Shown: positions 35,448-45,407, counted from the first letter of the stretch. The stretch: 64,000 nucleotides of DNA from Diaphorobacter ruginosibacter (GCF_014395975.1 NZ_CP060714.1:4774001-4838000), one strand, 5' to 3'. Program-made: numbers and translations. The notes: generated by a model not told the origin, from the sequence alone.

Positions 35448-37142
35448 CTATTCGATCTCGACCACGTAGCGCGTCACCACCGGGGGGTTCTCTCCCACAT
35501 GGAAGGCCAGCCTGCGGTCGCGCAGCGCCATGTCCGCGTTCGTCGACCGGTCGAAGCGGCGCAGGTGCTCCACCCATGATTCATCGAGGATGCGTTCCAC
35601 ATAGCGGCGCGGATCGGCGATGTCATGTTCCAGCTCCCAGTGCAGGGCGCCCTGCTGCAGGCGGGTGCGGCGGCTTTCCTTCATCACGGCCCTGAATTCC
35701 TGGGCGCGGGCCGGGTCGATGAAATATTCGATGGTCACGACCAGGTGCAGGCCGGCCTGCGGCGTGGTGCTCGCCTTGGGGCGGATCAGGGCCTGTGCGG
35801 GGCTCAGGTCCTCTTCGGCCTGGCGGTTGCGCACGACACGCTGGATGAGCGTCATGATGACCACGCCCGATGCGGCCGCAATGCCCAGGCTGACGTGCAC
35901 GCTCAGCAGCGAGGCGACCTGGCCCCAGAGCGCCGCGCCCGCGGCGGTCGCGCCCATGATGCACATCTGGTAGATCGACATGCCACGCGCGCGCACCCAG
36001 TTGGGCAGCACGAGCTGCGCGGCGACGGTGAGCGAGTTGGCGGTGGTGATCCAGGCCGCCCCGGCCAGGATCATGGCGGGTACGGCCACATAGACGTTTG
36101 GTGCGACGGCGATCACGGCCGTGGCGACGGCCTGTGCGAGCGTGCCCCGCGCCACCAGCTGGTCGAGCGTCATCATCTGGCGCAGGCGCGGCAGGAACAG
36201 GGCGGCGCCGATCGCTCCCACACCCATCGAGGCCAGCAGCAGGGTGAAGGTGCCGGCGCCGCCCGCCTCGAGTTCGCGTGCGACCAGCGGCAGCAGTGCA
36301 AGCAGGGCGGTGGCGTGGAAGAAGAAGATCGAGATGCGCCAGAGCACCGCGCGCATGGCGGGGGACTCGCGCACGAACTGCACGCCCACGCGCATGGCGC
36401 TGGCCAGGCGTTCACGGCCCAGCGGGTTGTCGGGGTGCACGCGGCGCCAGCGCATGATGGTGAAGCCCGCGACCAGCGAGAGCACGGCGTTCAGCACGAA
36501 CACCCAGTGGCTGCCGAGGCTGGCGATGATGGCGCCCGCCAGCAGCGGGCCGATGATGCGCGAGGCATTCATCGCCACGCCGTTGAGCGCGAGCGCCGCG
36601 GGCAGTTGCTGGCGGCTGACGAGTTCGGGAACGATGGCGGCAAACACCGGCCAGCGCATGGCCAGGCCGATGCCGTTGGCGAAGGTGAGTGCCAGCAGCA
36701 CATGCGCGGTCATGCCGCCGCTCAGGATGGCCGCGCACAGCACCATGGCAACGCCTGCCACCCAGAACTGCGTGATCATGAAGTACTTGCGGCGGTCCAG
36801 GATGTCCGCGAGGGCGCCGCTTGGCAGGCCGAGAAGGAACACCGGCGCGGTCGACGCGGTCTGCACCAGCGCGACGAGCACGGGCGAGGTGGTCAGCGTG
36901 GTCATGAGCCAGGCCGTGGCCACGTCGTTCATCCACATGCAGGTGTTGGCGACGATCCAGGTGCCCCAGAGCATGCGGAACACGGGCACCGAGAGCGGAG
37001 CGAAGGGCGACTGCGATGCGCGCTCGGCCGCGCTGCGCCGGAGCTCCGCGGCAGCGGCGGCCTCGGCGCTGTCGGCGCGTTCGTTGTTGTCGGCGGCTGC
37101 CGCCTGCGCGGGGTCGGTGTCGTTGGGGGGCTGTGAGGACAT
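35448..37142 (-). CDS. MFS_3-family exporter (EntS-like) with C-terminal soluble domain
   Basis: The protein has 564 residues from MSSQPPNDTDPAQ at 37142; the longer ORF to 37304 has no support. After an Ala-rich cytoplasmic N-terminus of about 50 residues come 11-12 helices with GLPSGALADILDRRKYF, the MFS loop 2-3 signature. Residues 455-564 form a soluble domain (VVTIEYFIDPARAQEFRAVMKESRR) like those of PF05977 transporters, resembling an antibiotic-monooxygenase (ABM) fold. Substrate is unknown; siderophore and drug export are the known roles of relatives. Confidence 0.88.
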   Translation of the reverse strand: MSSQPPNDTDPAQAAAADNNERADSAEAAAAAELRRSAAERASQSPFAPLSVPVFRMLWGTWIVANTCMWMNDVATAWLMTTLTTSPVLVALVQTASTAPVFLLGLPSGALADILDRRKYFMITQFWVAGVAMVLCAAILSGGMTAHVLLALTFANGIGLAMRWPVFAAIVPELVSRQQLPAALALNGVAMNASRIIGPLLAGAIIASLGSHWVFVLNAVLSLVAGFTIMRWRRVHPDNPLGRERLASAMRVGVQFVRESPAMRAVLWRISIFFFHATALLALLPLVARELEAGGAGTFTLLLASMGVGAIGAALFLPRLRQMMTLDQLVARGTLAQAVATAVIAVAPNVYVAVPAMILAGAAWITTANSLTVAAQLVLPNWVRARGMSIYQMCIMGATAAGAALWGQVASLLSVHVSLGIAAASGVVIMTLIQRVVRNRQAEEDLSPAQALIRPKASTTPQAGLHLVVTIEYFIDPARAQEFRAVMKESRRTRLQQGALHWELEHDIADPRRYVERILDESWVEHLRRFDRSTNADMALRDRRLAFHVGENPPVVTRYVVEIE

Positions 37143-37354
37143 GTCAGGCCGATTGTCGCGGCGAAGCCGGCCTTTCTGCACCTCCCGCCGACGCTTCAGG
37201 GTGGCCAGCCCGGGAAATGTGAAAGATCTGTTTGCGCGAATGCCGCCTGGTGGAATATGCGGTCGCCTTCCGAGCTGCCCATACCCCCACCCTTTCCCCC
37301 GCACGGCACATCAGCGCACCGTCATTGGTCCCTCACTCATTCCTCGCTGGTTCT

Positions 37355-37840
37355 TCACTCGCGGCCCGTGGAGAGATGGGTGAGCGGCAGCGCGCCGGCA
37401 TGCTTGACCTCGCCGAGCGAGAAGCTGGTGTGCATGTCCTTCACATTGGGCAGGTTCAGCAGCACGTTGCGGGCGAACTGCGAGAAGCTGTCCAGATCCC
37501 GCGCCACCACCTGCAGCTCGAAGGTGCCGCTGCCGCTGATGTAGTGGCAGGCGACCACGTCCGGAATCTGCGCGATGGCTTCCTCCATGGCACGGGTCAG
37601 GTCGCCCGTGTTGCGCTCCGCGTCGAGCCGCACGAACGCAAAGACGCCCAGCCCGACCTTGTGGCGGTCGATTTCGGCGTGATAGCCCTTGATGTAGCCC
37701 GCTTCCTCCAGCGCGCGCACGCGGCGCCAGCAGGGCGCGGCCGACAGGCCTACGCGTTGTGCGAGCTCAGCGTTGGTCAGGCGGGCGTTGTCCTGAAGCT
37801 CCGAAAGGATCGCGAGATCGAATTTGTCCAAACTTTCCAT
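37355..37840 (-). CDS. Lrp/AsnC-family transcriptional regulator
   Basis: The protein has 161 residues from MESLDKFDLAILSELQ at 37840. Helix-turn-helix at residues 20-45 (LTNAELAQRVGLSAAPCWRRVRALEEAG) followed by an RAM ligand-binding domain. It is divergent from the indolepyruvate oxidoreductase gene, the usual arrangement for a local regulator that senses an aromatic or branched-chain amino acid. Ligand is inferred. Confidence 0.95.
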   Translation of the reverse strand: MESLDKFDLAILSELQDNARLTNAELAQRVGLSAAPCWRRVRALEEAGYIKGYHAEIDRHKVGLGVFAFVRLDAERNTGDLTRAMEEAIAQIPDVVACHYISGSGTFELQVVARDLDSFSQFARNVLLNLPNVKDMHTSFSLGEVKHAGALPLTHLSTGRE

Positions 37841-37856
37841 CCTGCGATTGTTTTGG

Positions 37857-37935
37857 GAAAGAATCTTTCTTACATTGGGGTAAACACGGCAAAAAAAGAA
37901 AACACATATCCGCCTTCCGCGCATACACTGCGCGG
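37857..37935. promoter_or_regulatory. Candidate Lrp operator region between the divergent genes
   Basis: The 174-base gap holds two perfect inverted repeats: GAAAG-AAT-CTTTC (37857-37869), which lies just upstream of the regulator's start, and CCGCGCA-TACAC-TGCGCGG (37917-37935). Between them is an A-rich tract (37891-37901). Lrp-type regulators bind short A/T-centred palindromes, so the first is the better operator candidate. Confidence 0.45.
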
Positions 37936-38014
37936 ATACGAGCGACAACGGAATTGCTCGAATAATTGATGCTGCTCAAAAGGCGGCCACCCACGACCAT
38001 CACGGAGACAAGGC

Positions 38015-41000
38015 ATGAACGCCCCACTGCCCGAAGACGTACGCCGTGCGCTCGAGAGCGTCACGCTGGAAGACAAATACACACTCGACTCGGGTCGAGC
38101 GTTCATGAGCGGGGTCCAGGCCCTGGTGCGCCTGCCCATGCTGCAGCGCCAGCGCGATGCGATGCAGGGGCTGAACACCGCCGGCTTCATCAGCGGCTAC
38201 CGCGGCTCGCCGCTGGGCACCTACGACCAGTCGCTATGGAGCGCCAAGAAGCATCTGGCCGAGAACAACATCGTGTTCCAGCCCGGCGTGAACGAGGAAC
38301 TGGGGGCCACGGCCGTTTGGGGCACGCAGCAGCTCGACCTCTATCCCGACACCAAGAAATTCGACGGCGTCTTCGGCATCTGGTATGGCAAGGGCCCCGG
38401 TGTGGACCGCTGCTCGGACGTGTTCAAGCATGCCAACATGGCGGGCACGTCGCAGCACGGCGGCGTGATCGCGATCGCCGGCGACGACCACATCAGCAAG
38501 AGCTCCACGGCCGCGCACCAGAGCGACCACATCTTCAAGGCCTGCGGCCTGCCCGTGTTCTTCCCGAGCAGCGTGCAGGACATCCTCGACATGGGGCTGC
38601 ACGCCTTTGCGATGAGCCGCTTCTCGGGATTGTGGTCGGGCCTCAAGACCATCCAGGAAGTGGTCGAGTCTTCCTCCAGCGTCTCGGTGGATCCGGATCG
38701 CGTGAAGATCATCATTCCCGAGGACTTCCAGATGCCCGTGGGCGGCCTGCACATCCGCTGGCCCGATCCGCCGCTGGAGCAGGAAGCGCGGCTCATGGAC
38801 TACAAATGGTACGCCGCGCTGGCCTATGTGCGTGCCAACAAGCTGAACTACAACGTGATCAGCGGCCAGAACGACCGCTTCGGCATCATCGCGAGCGGCA
38901 AGGCGTTCAACGACACGCGCCAGGCGCTCGCCGACCTGGGCCTGGATGATGACGTCTGCCACCAGCTCGGCATTCGCCTGCACAAGGTGAACGTGGTGTG
39001 GCCGCTCGAGGCGACCATCACGCGCGACTTCGCCCAGGGCCTGCAGGAAATCCTGGTGGTCGAGGAGAAGCGCCAGGTCATCGAGTACCAACTCAAGGAA
39101 GAGCTCTACAACTGGCGTGCCGACGTGCGCCCCAACGTGCTCGGCAAGTTCGACGAGATCGAGGGCGACAACTCGGGCGGCGAATGGAGCATGCCCAATC
39201 CCAGCCAGAACTGGCTGTTGCGCCCCAAGGCCGACCTCACCCCCGCGATCATCGCCAAGGCGATTGCCAAGCGCCTCAAGAAGCTCGGCGTGTCGGGCGA
39301 CATCGCACGCCGCATGGACGAGCGCATCGCCGTCATCGAGGCGCGTGAGCGCGCGCTGGCCGAGCCCCAGCAGCAGACCGGCGACCGCGTGCCATGGTTC
39401 TGCAGCGGCTGCCCGCACAACACCAGCACCCGCGTGCCCGAAGGCTCGCGCGCCGTGGCAGGCATCGGCTGCCACTACATGACCACCTGGATGCCCGACC
39501 GCAACACCAGCACCTTCACGCAGATGGGCGGCGAGGGTGTGACGTGGGTGGGCCAGGCGCCGTTCACCAAGGAAAACCACGTGTTCGCCAACCTCGGCGA
39601 CGGCACGTATTTCCACAGCGGCCTGATGGCGATCCGCCAGAGCATTGCCTCGGGCGCCAACATCACCTACAAGATCCTCTACAACGATGCCGTGGCGATG
39701 ACCGGTGGCCAGCAGGTGGGCGAGCGTCCCGAGGGGCACTCGGTGGCACAGATCGCGCACAGCCTGCGTGCCGAAGGCATCGCCCGATTGGTGGTGGTGA
39801 CGGACGAGCCCGAGAAATACCATGGCCGCACGCACCAGCTCGATGCCAATGCGGCGCGCGCCAAGCATGCCGAGCTGGTCAACGACCTGCCGCCGGGCAT
39901 CGAGGTGTTCCACCGCGACGAACTCGACCGCATCCAGCGTGAAATGCGCGAGGTCAAGGGCTGCACGGCCATCATCTATGACCAGACCTGCGCCACCGAG
40001 AAGCGCCGCCGCAGGAAGCGCGGCAAGCTGGCCACGCCCGCCAAGACCGTGCTCATCAACGAACTGGTCTGCGAGGGCTGCGGCGACTGCTCGACCAAGT
40101 CGAACTGTCTGTCCGTGGAGCCGGTGGAAACCGAATTCGGCCGCAAGCGGCGCATCAACCAGAACTCGTGCAACAAGGACTACTCCTGCGTGAACGGCTT
40201 CTGCCCGAGCTTCGTCACCATCGAGGGCGGCGCGCTCAAGAAGCCCAAGAAGGAGAAGAAGGGCGACCTGACCACCATGCTGCCGATCCCCGAGCCGGTG
40301 CTGCCGGTGGCGGAATCCGCGTGGGGCATCGTGGTGGCGGGCGTGGGCGGCACGGGCGTGATCACCATTGGCTCGCTGCTCGGCATGGCCGCGCACCTCG
40401 AGGGCAAGGGCGTGATCACGCAGGATGCCGCGGGTCTCGCGCAAAAGGGTGGCTCGACATGGAGCCACATCCAGATCGCCAACCGTCCCGAAGCCATCTT
40501 CACGACCAAGGTCGATACGGCCAAGGCCGACCTGGTGATCGGCTGCGACCCGATCGTCGCCGCCACCAAGACCACGTTGTCCGTGATGCAGCCGGGCCGC
40601 ACCTTCGTGGCGCTGAACAAGCACGGCACGCCTTCGGCGGCGTTCGTGAACAACCCGAACTGGCAGTTTCCCGAGGCGAGCTGCGAAGCCGCGATTGCGG
40701 ACGCTGTCGGCGCCGAGCTGGTCGGCCTGTTCGATGCCGAGCAGGTGGCGGTGCAGTTGCTGGGCGACAGCATCTACACCAACCCGCTGATGCTGGGGTA
40801 CGCATGGCAGAAGGGCCGCATTCCGCTGACGCATGCCTCGCTGATGCGTGCCATCGAACTGAATGGCGTGCAGGTCGAGAACAACAAGGCTGCGTTTGAA
40901 TGGGGCCGCCGCTGCGCCTACAAGCTGGCCGAAGTGCAGGCGCTGTTCCAGGCCGCGCAGGTGATCGAGTTCGTGAAGAAGCCGAGCCTGGCCGAGATGC

Positions 41001-41638
41001 TGGCCAAGCGCGTGGAGTTCCTCACGGGCTACCAGAACGCCGCCTACGCGAAGCAGTACAGCGATTTCGTCGAGAAGGTGCGCCAGTCCGAGGCCAAGCT
41101 CGGCCAGAGCACCAAGCTGTCCGAGGCCGTGGCACGCTATCTGTTCAAGCTGATGGCCTACAAGGACGAGTACGAAGTGGCTCGCCTGCACACCGATCCG
41201 GTGTTCGTCTCGAAGATCGAGAACATGTTCGAGGGCGACTACCGCATCGTGCACCATCTCGCACCTCCGGCCACGGCCAGGAAGAATGAGAAGGGCGAGC
41301 TCATCAAGAAGAGCTACGGCCCCTGGATGCGCAAGGCCTTCGGCGTGCTCGCGGGGCTCAAGGGCCTGCGCGGCACGGCGCTTGATCCATTCGGCAAGAC
41401 CGAGGAGCGCCGCACCGAGCGTGCGCTGATCAAGGAATACCGCGGCAGCATCGAGGAAGTCCTGAAGGGCCTGGATGCGCGCAATCTGGCCCTGGCCATC
41501 GAGATCGCCCGCATTCCGGAAGACATCCGCGGCTACGGCCATGTGAAGGAGCGCCACCTGAAGGCGGCGCGCACCAAGTGGCAGGGCCTGCTCGCGCAGT
41601 GGCGCGGTGCTCCTGTGGAGCAACGCCAGACGGCCTGA
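38015..41638 (+). CDS. Three-domain indolepyruvate ferredoxin oxidoreductase family protein
   Basis: The protein has 1207 residues, the length of the fused IorAB-like enzymes of proteobacteria. The N-terminal thiamine-binding half has RGSPLGTYD and GKGPGVDRCSD; a TPP-domain block NLGDGTYFHSGLMAI; an iron-sulfur motif CEGCGDCSTKSNC at about residue 686; and, from about residue 769, a gamma-type domain (VAGVGGTGVITIGSLLGMAA). It oxidatively decarboxylates aryl-pyruvates to aryl-acetyl-CoA, with electrons to ferredoxin, in degradation of aromatic amino acids. It is divergent from an Lrp regulator and followed by a clear terminator. Confidence 0.95.
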   Translation: MNAPLPEDVRRALESVTLEDKYTLDSGRAFMSGVQALVRLPMLQRQRDAMQGLNTAGFISGYRGSPLGTYDQSLWSAKKHLAENNIVFQPGVNEELGATAVWGTQQLDLYPDTKKFDGVFGIWYGKGPGVDRCSDVFKHANMAGTSQHGGVIAIAGDDHISKSSTAAHQSDHIFKACGLPVFFPSSVQDILDMGLHAFAMSRFSGLWSGLKTIQEVVESSSSVSVDPDRVKIIIPEDFQMPVGGLHIRWPDPPLEQEARLMDYKWYAALAYVRANKLNYNVISGQNDRFGIIASGKAFNDTRQALADLGLDDDVCHQLGIRLHKVNVVWPLEATITRDFAQGLQEILVVEEKRQVIEYQLKEELYNWRADVRPNVLGKFDEIEGDNSGGEWSMPNPSQNWLLRPKADLTPAIIAKAIAKRLKKLGVSGDIARRMDERIAVIEARERALAEPQQQTGDRVPWFCSGCPHNTSTRVPEGSRAVAGIGCHYMTTWMPDRNTSTFTQMGGEGVTWVGQAPFTKENHVFANLGDGTYFHSGLMAIRQSIASGANITYKILYNDAVAMTGGQQVGERPEGHSVAQIAHSLRAEGIARLVVVTDEPEKYHGRTHQLDANAARAKHAELVNDLPPGIEVFHRDELDRIQREMREVKGCTAIIYDQTCATEKRRRRKRGKLATPAKTVLINELVCEGCGDCSTKSNCLSVEPVETEFGRKRRINQNSCNKDYSCVNGFCPSFVTIEGGALKKPKKEKKGDLTTMLPIPEPVLPVAESAWGIVVAGVGGTGVITIGSLLGMAAHLEGKGVITQDAAGLAQKGGSTWSHIQIANRPEAIFTTKVDTAKADLVIGCDPIVAATKTTLSVMQPGRTFVALNKHGTPSAAFVNNPNWQFPEASCEAAIADAVGAELVGLFDAEQVAVQLLGDSIYTNPLMLGYAWQKGRIPLTHASLMRAIELNGVQVENNKAAFEWGRRCAYKLAEVQALFQAAQVIEFVKKPSLAEMLAKRVEFLTGYQNAAYAKQYSDFVEKVRQSEAKLGQSTKLSEAVARYLFKLMAYKDEYEVARLHTDPVFVSKIENMFEGDYRIVHHLAPPATARKNEKGELIKKSYGPWMRKAFGVLAGLKGLRGTALDPFGKTEERRTERALIKEYRGSIEEVLKGLDARNLALAIEIARIPEDIRGYGHVKERHLKAARTKWQGLLAQWRGAPVEQRQTA

Positions 41639-41676
41639 TGGCCTGTCTTGCAGCTTTCGATTGCTACTGAAAATAT

Positions 41677-41717
41677 AGCTTCCGCAGCCTGAAACAGGGG
41701 CTGTGGAAGCTTTTTTT
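41677..41717 (+). terminator. Rho-independent terminator of the oxidoreductase gene
   Basis: A 13-bp stem AGCTTCCGCAGCC / GGCTGTGGAAGCT (one G-T pair) is followed by seven T (41711-41717). It lies 38 bases after the stop codon. Confidence 0.93.
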
Positions 41718-41893
41718 CTGGCCTGGCGATTGCAAAGTGCCGCTTTGGGCCCATCTCATGCCCTGACCGTGATCGGGCTTTGGCGCGCCATATGAAAGCG
41801 CCACGAATACAATGTCCTGTTGCTCTGGCGAAAGCCGGGCCTCTCGAATTGTTCCCAATCGACCATCCCTGCTGATAGAAGTGGAGTCCTCAA

Positions 41894-42223
41894 GTGTTTA
41901 TTTCCAATGCCTTTGCCCAGACTGCTCCGGCCGCCGCTGAAGGTGGCCTGATGGGTTCGCTCACCGGCATGCTGCCGCTGGTGCTGATGTTCGTGGTGCT
42001 GTACTTCATCATGATCCGTCCCCAGATGAAGCGCCAGAAGGAGCACCGCGCCATGATCGACGCGCTGGCCAAGGGCGACGAAATCGTGACTTCCGGCGGC
42101 ATCCTGGGCAAGGTGTCGCGCCTGGGCGAAGGCTTCGTGCACATCGAGATCGCCGAAGGCGTGGAAGTGCAGATCCAGCGTGCAGCCGTGGCGCAGGTGC
42201 TGCCCAAGGGTACGCTGAAGTAA
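41894..42223 (+). CDS. yajC: Sec translocon accessory protein YajC
   Basis: The protein has 109 residues with a GTG start at 41894 and a GTGGAG site 10 bases upstream. One N-terminal helix (GMLPLVLMFVVLYFIMIRPQMKRQKEH) is followed by a cytoplasmic domain with GDEIVTSGGILGKV. It joins SecD and SecF to the translocon. In many beta-proteobacteria a tgt gene precedes it; here the preceding gene is the indolepyruvate oxidoreductase with its own terminator. Confidence 0.97.
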   Translation: MFISNAFAQTAPAAAEGGLMGSLTGMLPLVLMFVVLYFIMIRPQMKRQKEHRAMIDALAKGDEIVTSGGILGKVSRLGEGFVHIEIAEGVEVQIQRAAVAQVLPKGTLK

Positions 42224-42246
42224 TACGGCTTCGTCCAAGTCCGTTG

Positions 42247-42269
42247 CGGGCGTGCGTGATGCACGCCCG
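42247..42269 (+). repeat. Hairpin in the yajC-secD gap
   Basis: A perfect 9-bp stem CGGGCGTGC / GCACGCCCG with a 5-base loop lies 24 bases after yajC. No T tract follows, so it is more likely an mRNA processing or attenuation site than a full terminator. Confidence 0.55.
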
Positions 42270-42353
42270 TCGTCGATGGACCGGCGGGGCAGGCCCTCAA
42301 GCGGGGCCTGACGGGCCGGTTCATCACTCTCCGTGATAGTGAAGAGCGCGATC

Positions 42354-44273
42354 ATGAACCGATATCCGGTCTGGAAATACGCGATCATGGTGATCGTGTT
42401 GCTGTTGGGGGTGCTGTACACCCTGCCGAACTTCTTCGGCGAAGCTCCCGCAGTACAGGTGTCGTCCATCAAGGCGACCGTGAAGGTGGACAACGCCGTG
42501 CGGCAGCGCGTGGAAGAAGCGCTGAAGGCCGGCAGCCTCACGCCCGACTCCGTGGTGCTCGAGGGCAACTCGATCTTTGCCCGCTTCGACTCGGTCGACA
42601 ACCAGGCCAAGGCCAAGTCGGTCATCGAGAAGGCGCTCATCCCCGATTCGTCCGACCCGACGTTCATCGTGGCCCAGAACATGCTCACGCGCTCGCCGGC
42701 CTGGCTGACCGCGCTGCATGCGCGCCCGATGTACCTGGGCCTGGACCTGCGCGGCGGCGTGCACTTCATGCTGCAGGTGGACATGGCCGCGGCCATCACC
42801 AAGAAGGTGGAGTCCTATGCGGGTGACCTGCGCTCCTCGCTGCGCGACAAGAACATCCGCCATGGCGGCGTGAGCCGTGACGGCGACGCGGTCGAGGTGA
42901 AGGTGCGCGACGACGCCACGCTCACGGCCGCGCGGAACCTGGTTTCCGACAATTTCCCCGACCTGGTCACCACCAGCAGCCCGCAGGGCGACGGCTTCGT
43001 GCTGCGCGCCACGATCAAGCCCGATGCGATGCGCAAGGTGCAGGAGCAGGCGCTCAAGCAGAACATCACCACGCTGCATAACCGTATCAACGAACTCGGC
43101 GTGGCCGAGCCGGTGATCCAGCAGCAGGGACTGGACCGCATCATCGTCCAGCTGCCCGGTGTGCAGGACACGGCCAAGGCCAAGGACATCCTGGGCCGCA
43201 CGGCGACCCTCGAAGTGCGCCTGGTGGACGAGAGCTCCGAGGCACGATCGGCCGAGCTGGGCCAAGGCCCCGTGCCGTTCGGCAGCGAGAAGTATCTCGA
43301 CCGCAACCAGATGCCCGTGATCGTCAAGAAGCAGGTCATCCTGACCGGCGAGAACCTCAACGACGCACAGCCCGGCTTCGACGGCCAGACCCAGGAGCCC
43401 ACCGTCAATCTGACGCTGGACGCCAAGGGCGCGCGCATCTTCAAGGACGTGACCCGCGACAACGTGGGCAAGCGCATGGCCATCATCCTGTTCGAGAAGG
43501 GCAAGGGCGAGGTCGTGACCGCTCCCGTGATCCGCACGGAAATCGGCGGCGGACGCGTGCAGATTTCCGGCCGCATGACGACGGTGGAAGCCAATGACAC
43601 CTCGCTGCTGCTGCGTGCCGGCTCGCTGGCCGCGCCCATGGAAATCATCGAGGAATACACCATCGGCCCGAGCCTGGGCGAAGACAACATCCAGCGCGGT
43701 ATCCACAGCGTGGTCTGGGGCATGGCAGCGATCGCGGTGTTCATGTGCTTCTACTACATGATCTTCGGCGTGATCTCGACGATCTCGCTGGGCGTGAATG
43801 TGCTGCTGCTGCTGGCCATCCTGTCGATGCTGCAGGCCACGCTCACGCTGCCGGGCATTGCGGCCATGGCGCTGGCGCTCGGCGTCGCCATCGACTCGAA
43901 CGTGCTGATCAACGAGCGCATCCGCGAGGAACTGCGCGCGGGCGTTGCGCCCCAGCAGGCGATTTCCGCCGGTTACCAGCATGCCTGGGCGACCATCCTG
44001 GACTCGAACGTGACCACGCTGATCGCGGGCCTCGCGCTGCTCGCATTCGGCTCCGGCCCGGTGCGCGGCTTTGCGGTGGTGCACTGCATCGGCATTCTGA
44101 CCAGCATGTTCTCCGCCGTGTTCTTCTCGCGCGGCCTGGTGAATCTCTGGTACGGCCGCCAGAAGAAGCTCAAGAGCGTCTCCATCGGCCAGGTCTGGAA
44201 GCCGGAAGGTGATTCCGGCCACCGCTCCGTGGCCTCGGGCCGTGCTGTCAGCGACAGCGATGGCGATCAATAA
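42354..44273 (+). CDS. secD: Protein translocase subunit SecD
   Basis: The protein has 639 residues from MNRYPVWKY at 42354, which has a GAAGAG site 7 bases upstream; the frame opening at 42333 is less likely. After one helix comes the large periplasmic domain (GLDLRGGVHFMLQVD, the D1 mark) and five more helices with GIAAMALALGVAIDSNVLINERIREELRAG, which carries the proton-path Asp. SecD and SecF use the proton gradient to help late export of proteins. Confidence 0.98.
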   Translation: MNRYPVWKYAIMVIVLLLGVLYTLPNFFGEAPAVQVSSIKATVKVDNAVRQRVEEALKAGSLTPDSVVLEGNSIFARFDSVDNQAKAKSVIEKALIPDSSDPTFIVAQNMLTRSPAWLTALHARPMYLGLDLRGGVHFMLQVDMAAAITKKVESYAGDLRSSLRDKNIRHGGVSRDGDAVEVKVRDDATLTAARNLVSDNFPDLVTTSSPQGDGFVLRATIKPDAMRKVQEQALKQNITTLHNRINELGVAEPVIQQQGLDRIIVQLPGVQDTAKAKDILGRTATLEVRLVDESSEARSAELGQGPVPFGSEKYLDRNQMPVIVKKQVILTGENLNDAQPGFDGQTQEPTVNLTLDAKGARIFKDVTRDNVGKRMAIILFEKGKGEVVTAPVIRTEIGGGRVQISGRMTTVEANDTSLLLRAGSLAAPMEIIEEYTIGPSLGEDNIQRGIHSVVWGMAAIAVFMCFYYMIFGVISTISLGVNVLLLLAILSMLQATLTLPGIAAMALALGVAIDSNVLINERIREELRAGVAPQQAISAGYQHAWATILDSNVTTLIAGLALLAFGSGPVRGFAVVHCIGILTSMFSAVFFSRGLVNLWYGRQKKLKSVSIGQVWKPEGDSGHRSVASGRAVSDSDGDQ

Positions 44274-44287
44274 GAAAGGGGAAGACC

Positions 44288-45244
44288 ATGGAGTTTTTCC
44301 GCATCAGAAAAGACATTCCGTTCATGAAATACGCGTTGGTTCTCAACGCGATTTCTGCCATCACCTTCGCGCTTGCGGTGTTCTTCCTGCTCACGCGCGG
44401 CCTGCACCTGTCCGTGGAATTCACGGGCGGCACGGTCATGGAGGTGGCCTACCAGCAGACCGCTGACATCGGCAAGGTGCGCGAGGCCGTGGCGACCGCG
44501 GGCTTCACGCAGGACGTGACGGTGCAGAACTTCGGCGGCTCGCGTGATGTGATGATCCGCCTGCCGGTGCAGAAGGGCGTCACCTCGGCGCAGCAGAGCG
44601 AGCAGGTGATGACCGCTTTGAAGGCGGCTGATCCATCCGTGACCCTGCGTCGCACCGAGTTCGTCGGCCCGCAGGTGGGCGAGGAACTGGTGCATGGCGG
44701 CCTGATGGCGCTCGGCATGGTGGTGCTGGGCATCATCATCTACCTGGCTTTCCGCTTCGAGTGGAAGTTCGGCGTGGCCGCAGTGATCGCCAACTTGCAT
44801 GACGTGGTGATCATCCTGGGCTTCTTCGCGTTCTTCCAGTGGGAGTTCTCGCTGTCCGTGCTGGCGGGTGTGCTGGCGGTGCTGGGCTACTCGGTCAACG
44901 AGTCGGTCGTGATTTTCGACCGGATCCGCGAGGCCTTCCGCAAGTTCCGCAAGCTCAGCACGGCCGAAGTGATCGACCACGCCATCACCTCGACCATGAG
45001 CCGTACCATCATCACCCACGCCTCGACCGAGGCGATGGTGCTGTCGATGTTCTTCTTCGGCGGCCCGAGTCTGCACTACTTTGCATTGGCACTCACTATT
45101 GGTATTCTGTTCGGTATCTACTCTTCCGTGTTCGTTGCCGCAGCCATCGCCATGTGGCTGGGCGTCAAGCGCGAGGATCTGGTCAAGGCTCCCAAGGGCA
45201 AGGACCTCGATCCGAACGATCCGAACGCGGGAGCGACCGTATAA
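44288..45244 (+). CDS. secF: Protein translocase subunit SecF
   Basis: The protein has 318 residues. It has LHLSVEFTGGTVMEV in the first periplasmic loop, and LAVLGYSVNESVVIFDRIRE in the fourth helix with the conserved Asp. It starts 14 bases after secD with GAAAGGGGAAG upstream. It is the third gene of the yajC-secDF operon. Confidence 0.98.
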   Translation: MEFFRIRKDIPFMKYALVLNAISAITFALAVFFLLTRGLHLSVEFTGGTVMEVAYQQTADIGKVREAVATAGFTQDVTVQNFGGSRDVMIRLPVQKGVTSAQQSEQVMTALKAADPSVTLRRTEFVGPQVGEELVHGGLMALGMVVLGIIIYLAFRFEWKFGVAAVIANLHDVVIILGFFAFFQWEFSLSVLAGVLAVLGYSVNESVVIFDRIREAFRKFRKLSTAEVIDHAITSTMSRTIITHASTEAMVLSMFFFGGPSLHYFALALTIGILFGIYSSVFVAAAIAMWLGVKREDLVKAPKGKDLDPNDPNAGATV

Positions 45245-45297
45245 GGCCTGCTGCGAGGCACCATGAGGTGCCCGAAATGTCATGAGGGAGCCCTGAC

Positions 45298-45341
45298 GCC
45301 ACATTCTTGATTTTCCGTTTCAGAAACATCAAGGATGTGGC
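45298..45341. repeat. Long nested hairpin between secF and the DUF1631 gene
   Basis: Outer arms GCCACATTCTTGAT and ATCAAGGATGTGGC pair at 13 of 14 positions; an inner GTTTC-A-GAAAC stem lies inside. There is no T tract. It lies 54 bases after the secF stop and may end the operon by a Rho-assisted route or protect its mRNA. Confidence 0.65.
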
Positions 45342-45407
45342 TCAGGTCCCCGGTCTGGCGGCGGGGGATAGACCCATAGGCCTTCGCCGCACATAATTGC
45401 CCCACCT

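Noticed and set aside
38234..41623. A 1129-codon open frame on the minus strand opposite the oxidoreductase
   Set aside because: Same reason: antisense shadow, His/Arg/Ala-rich, no recognisable motif.
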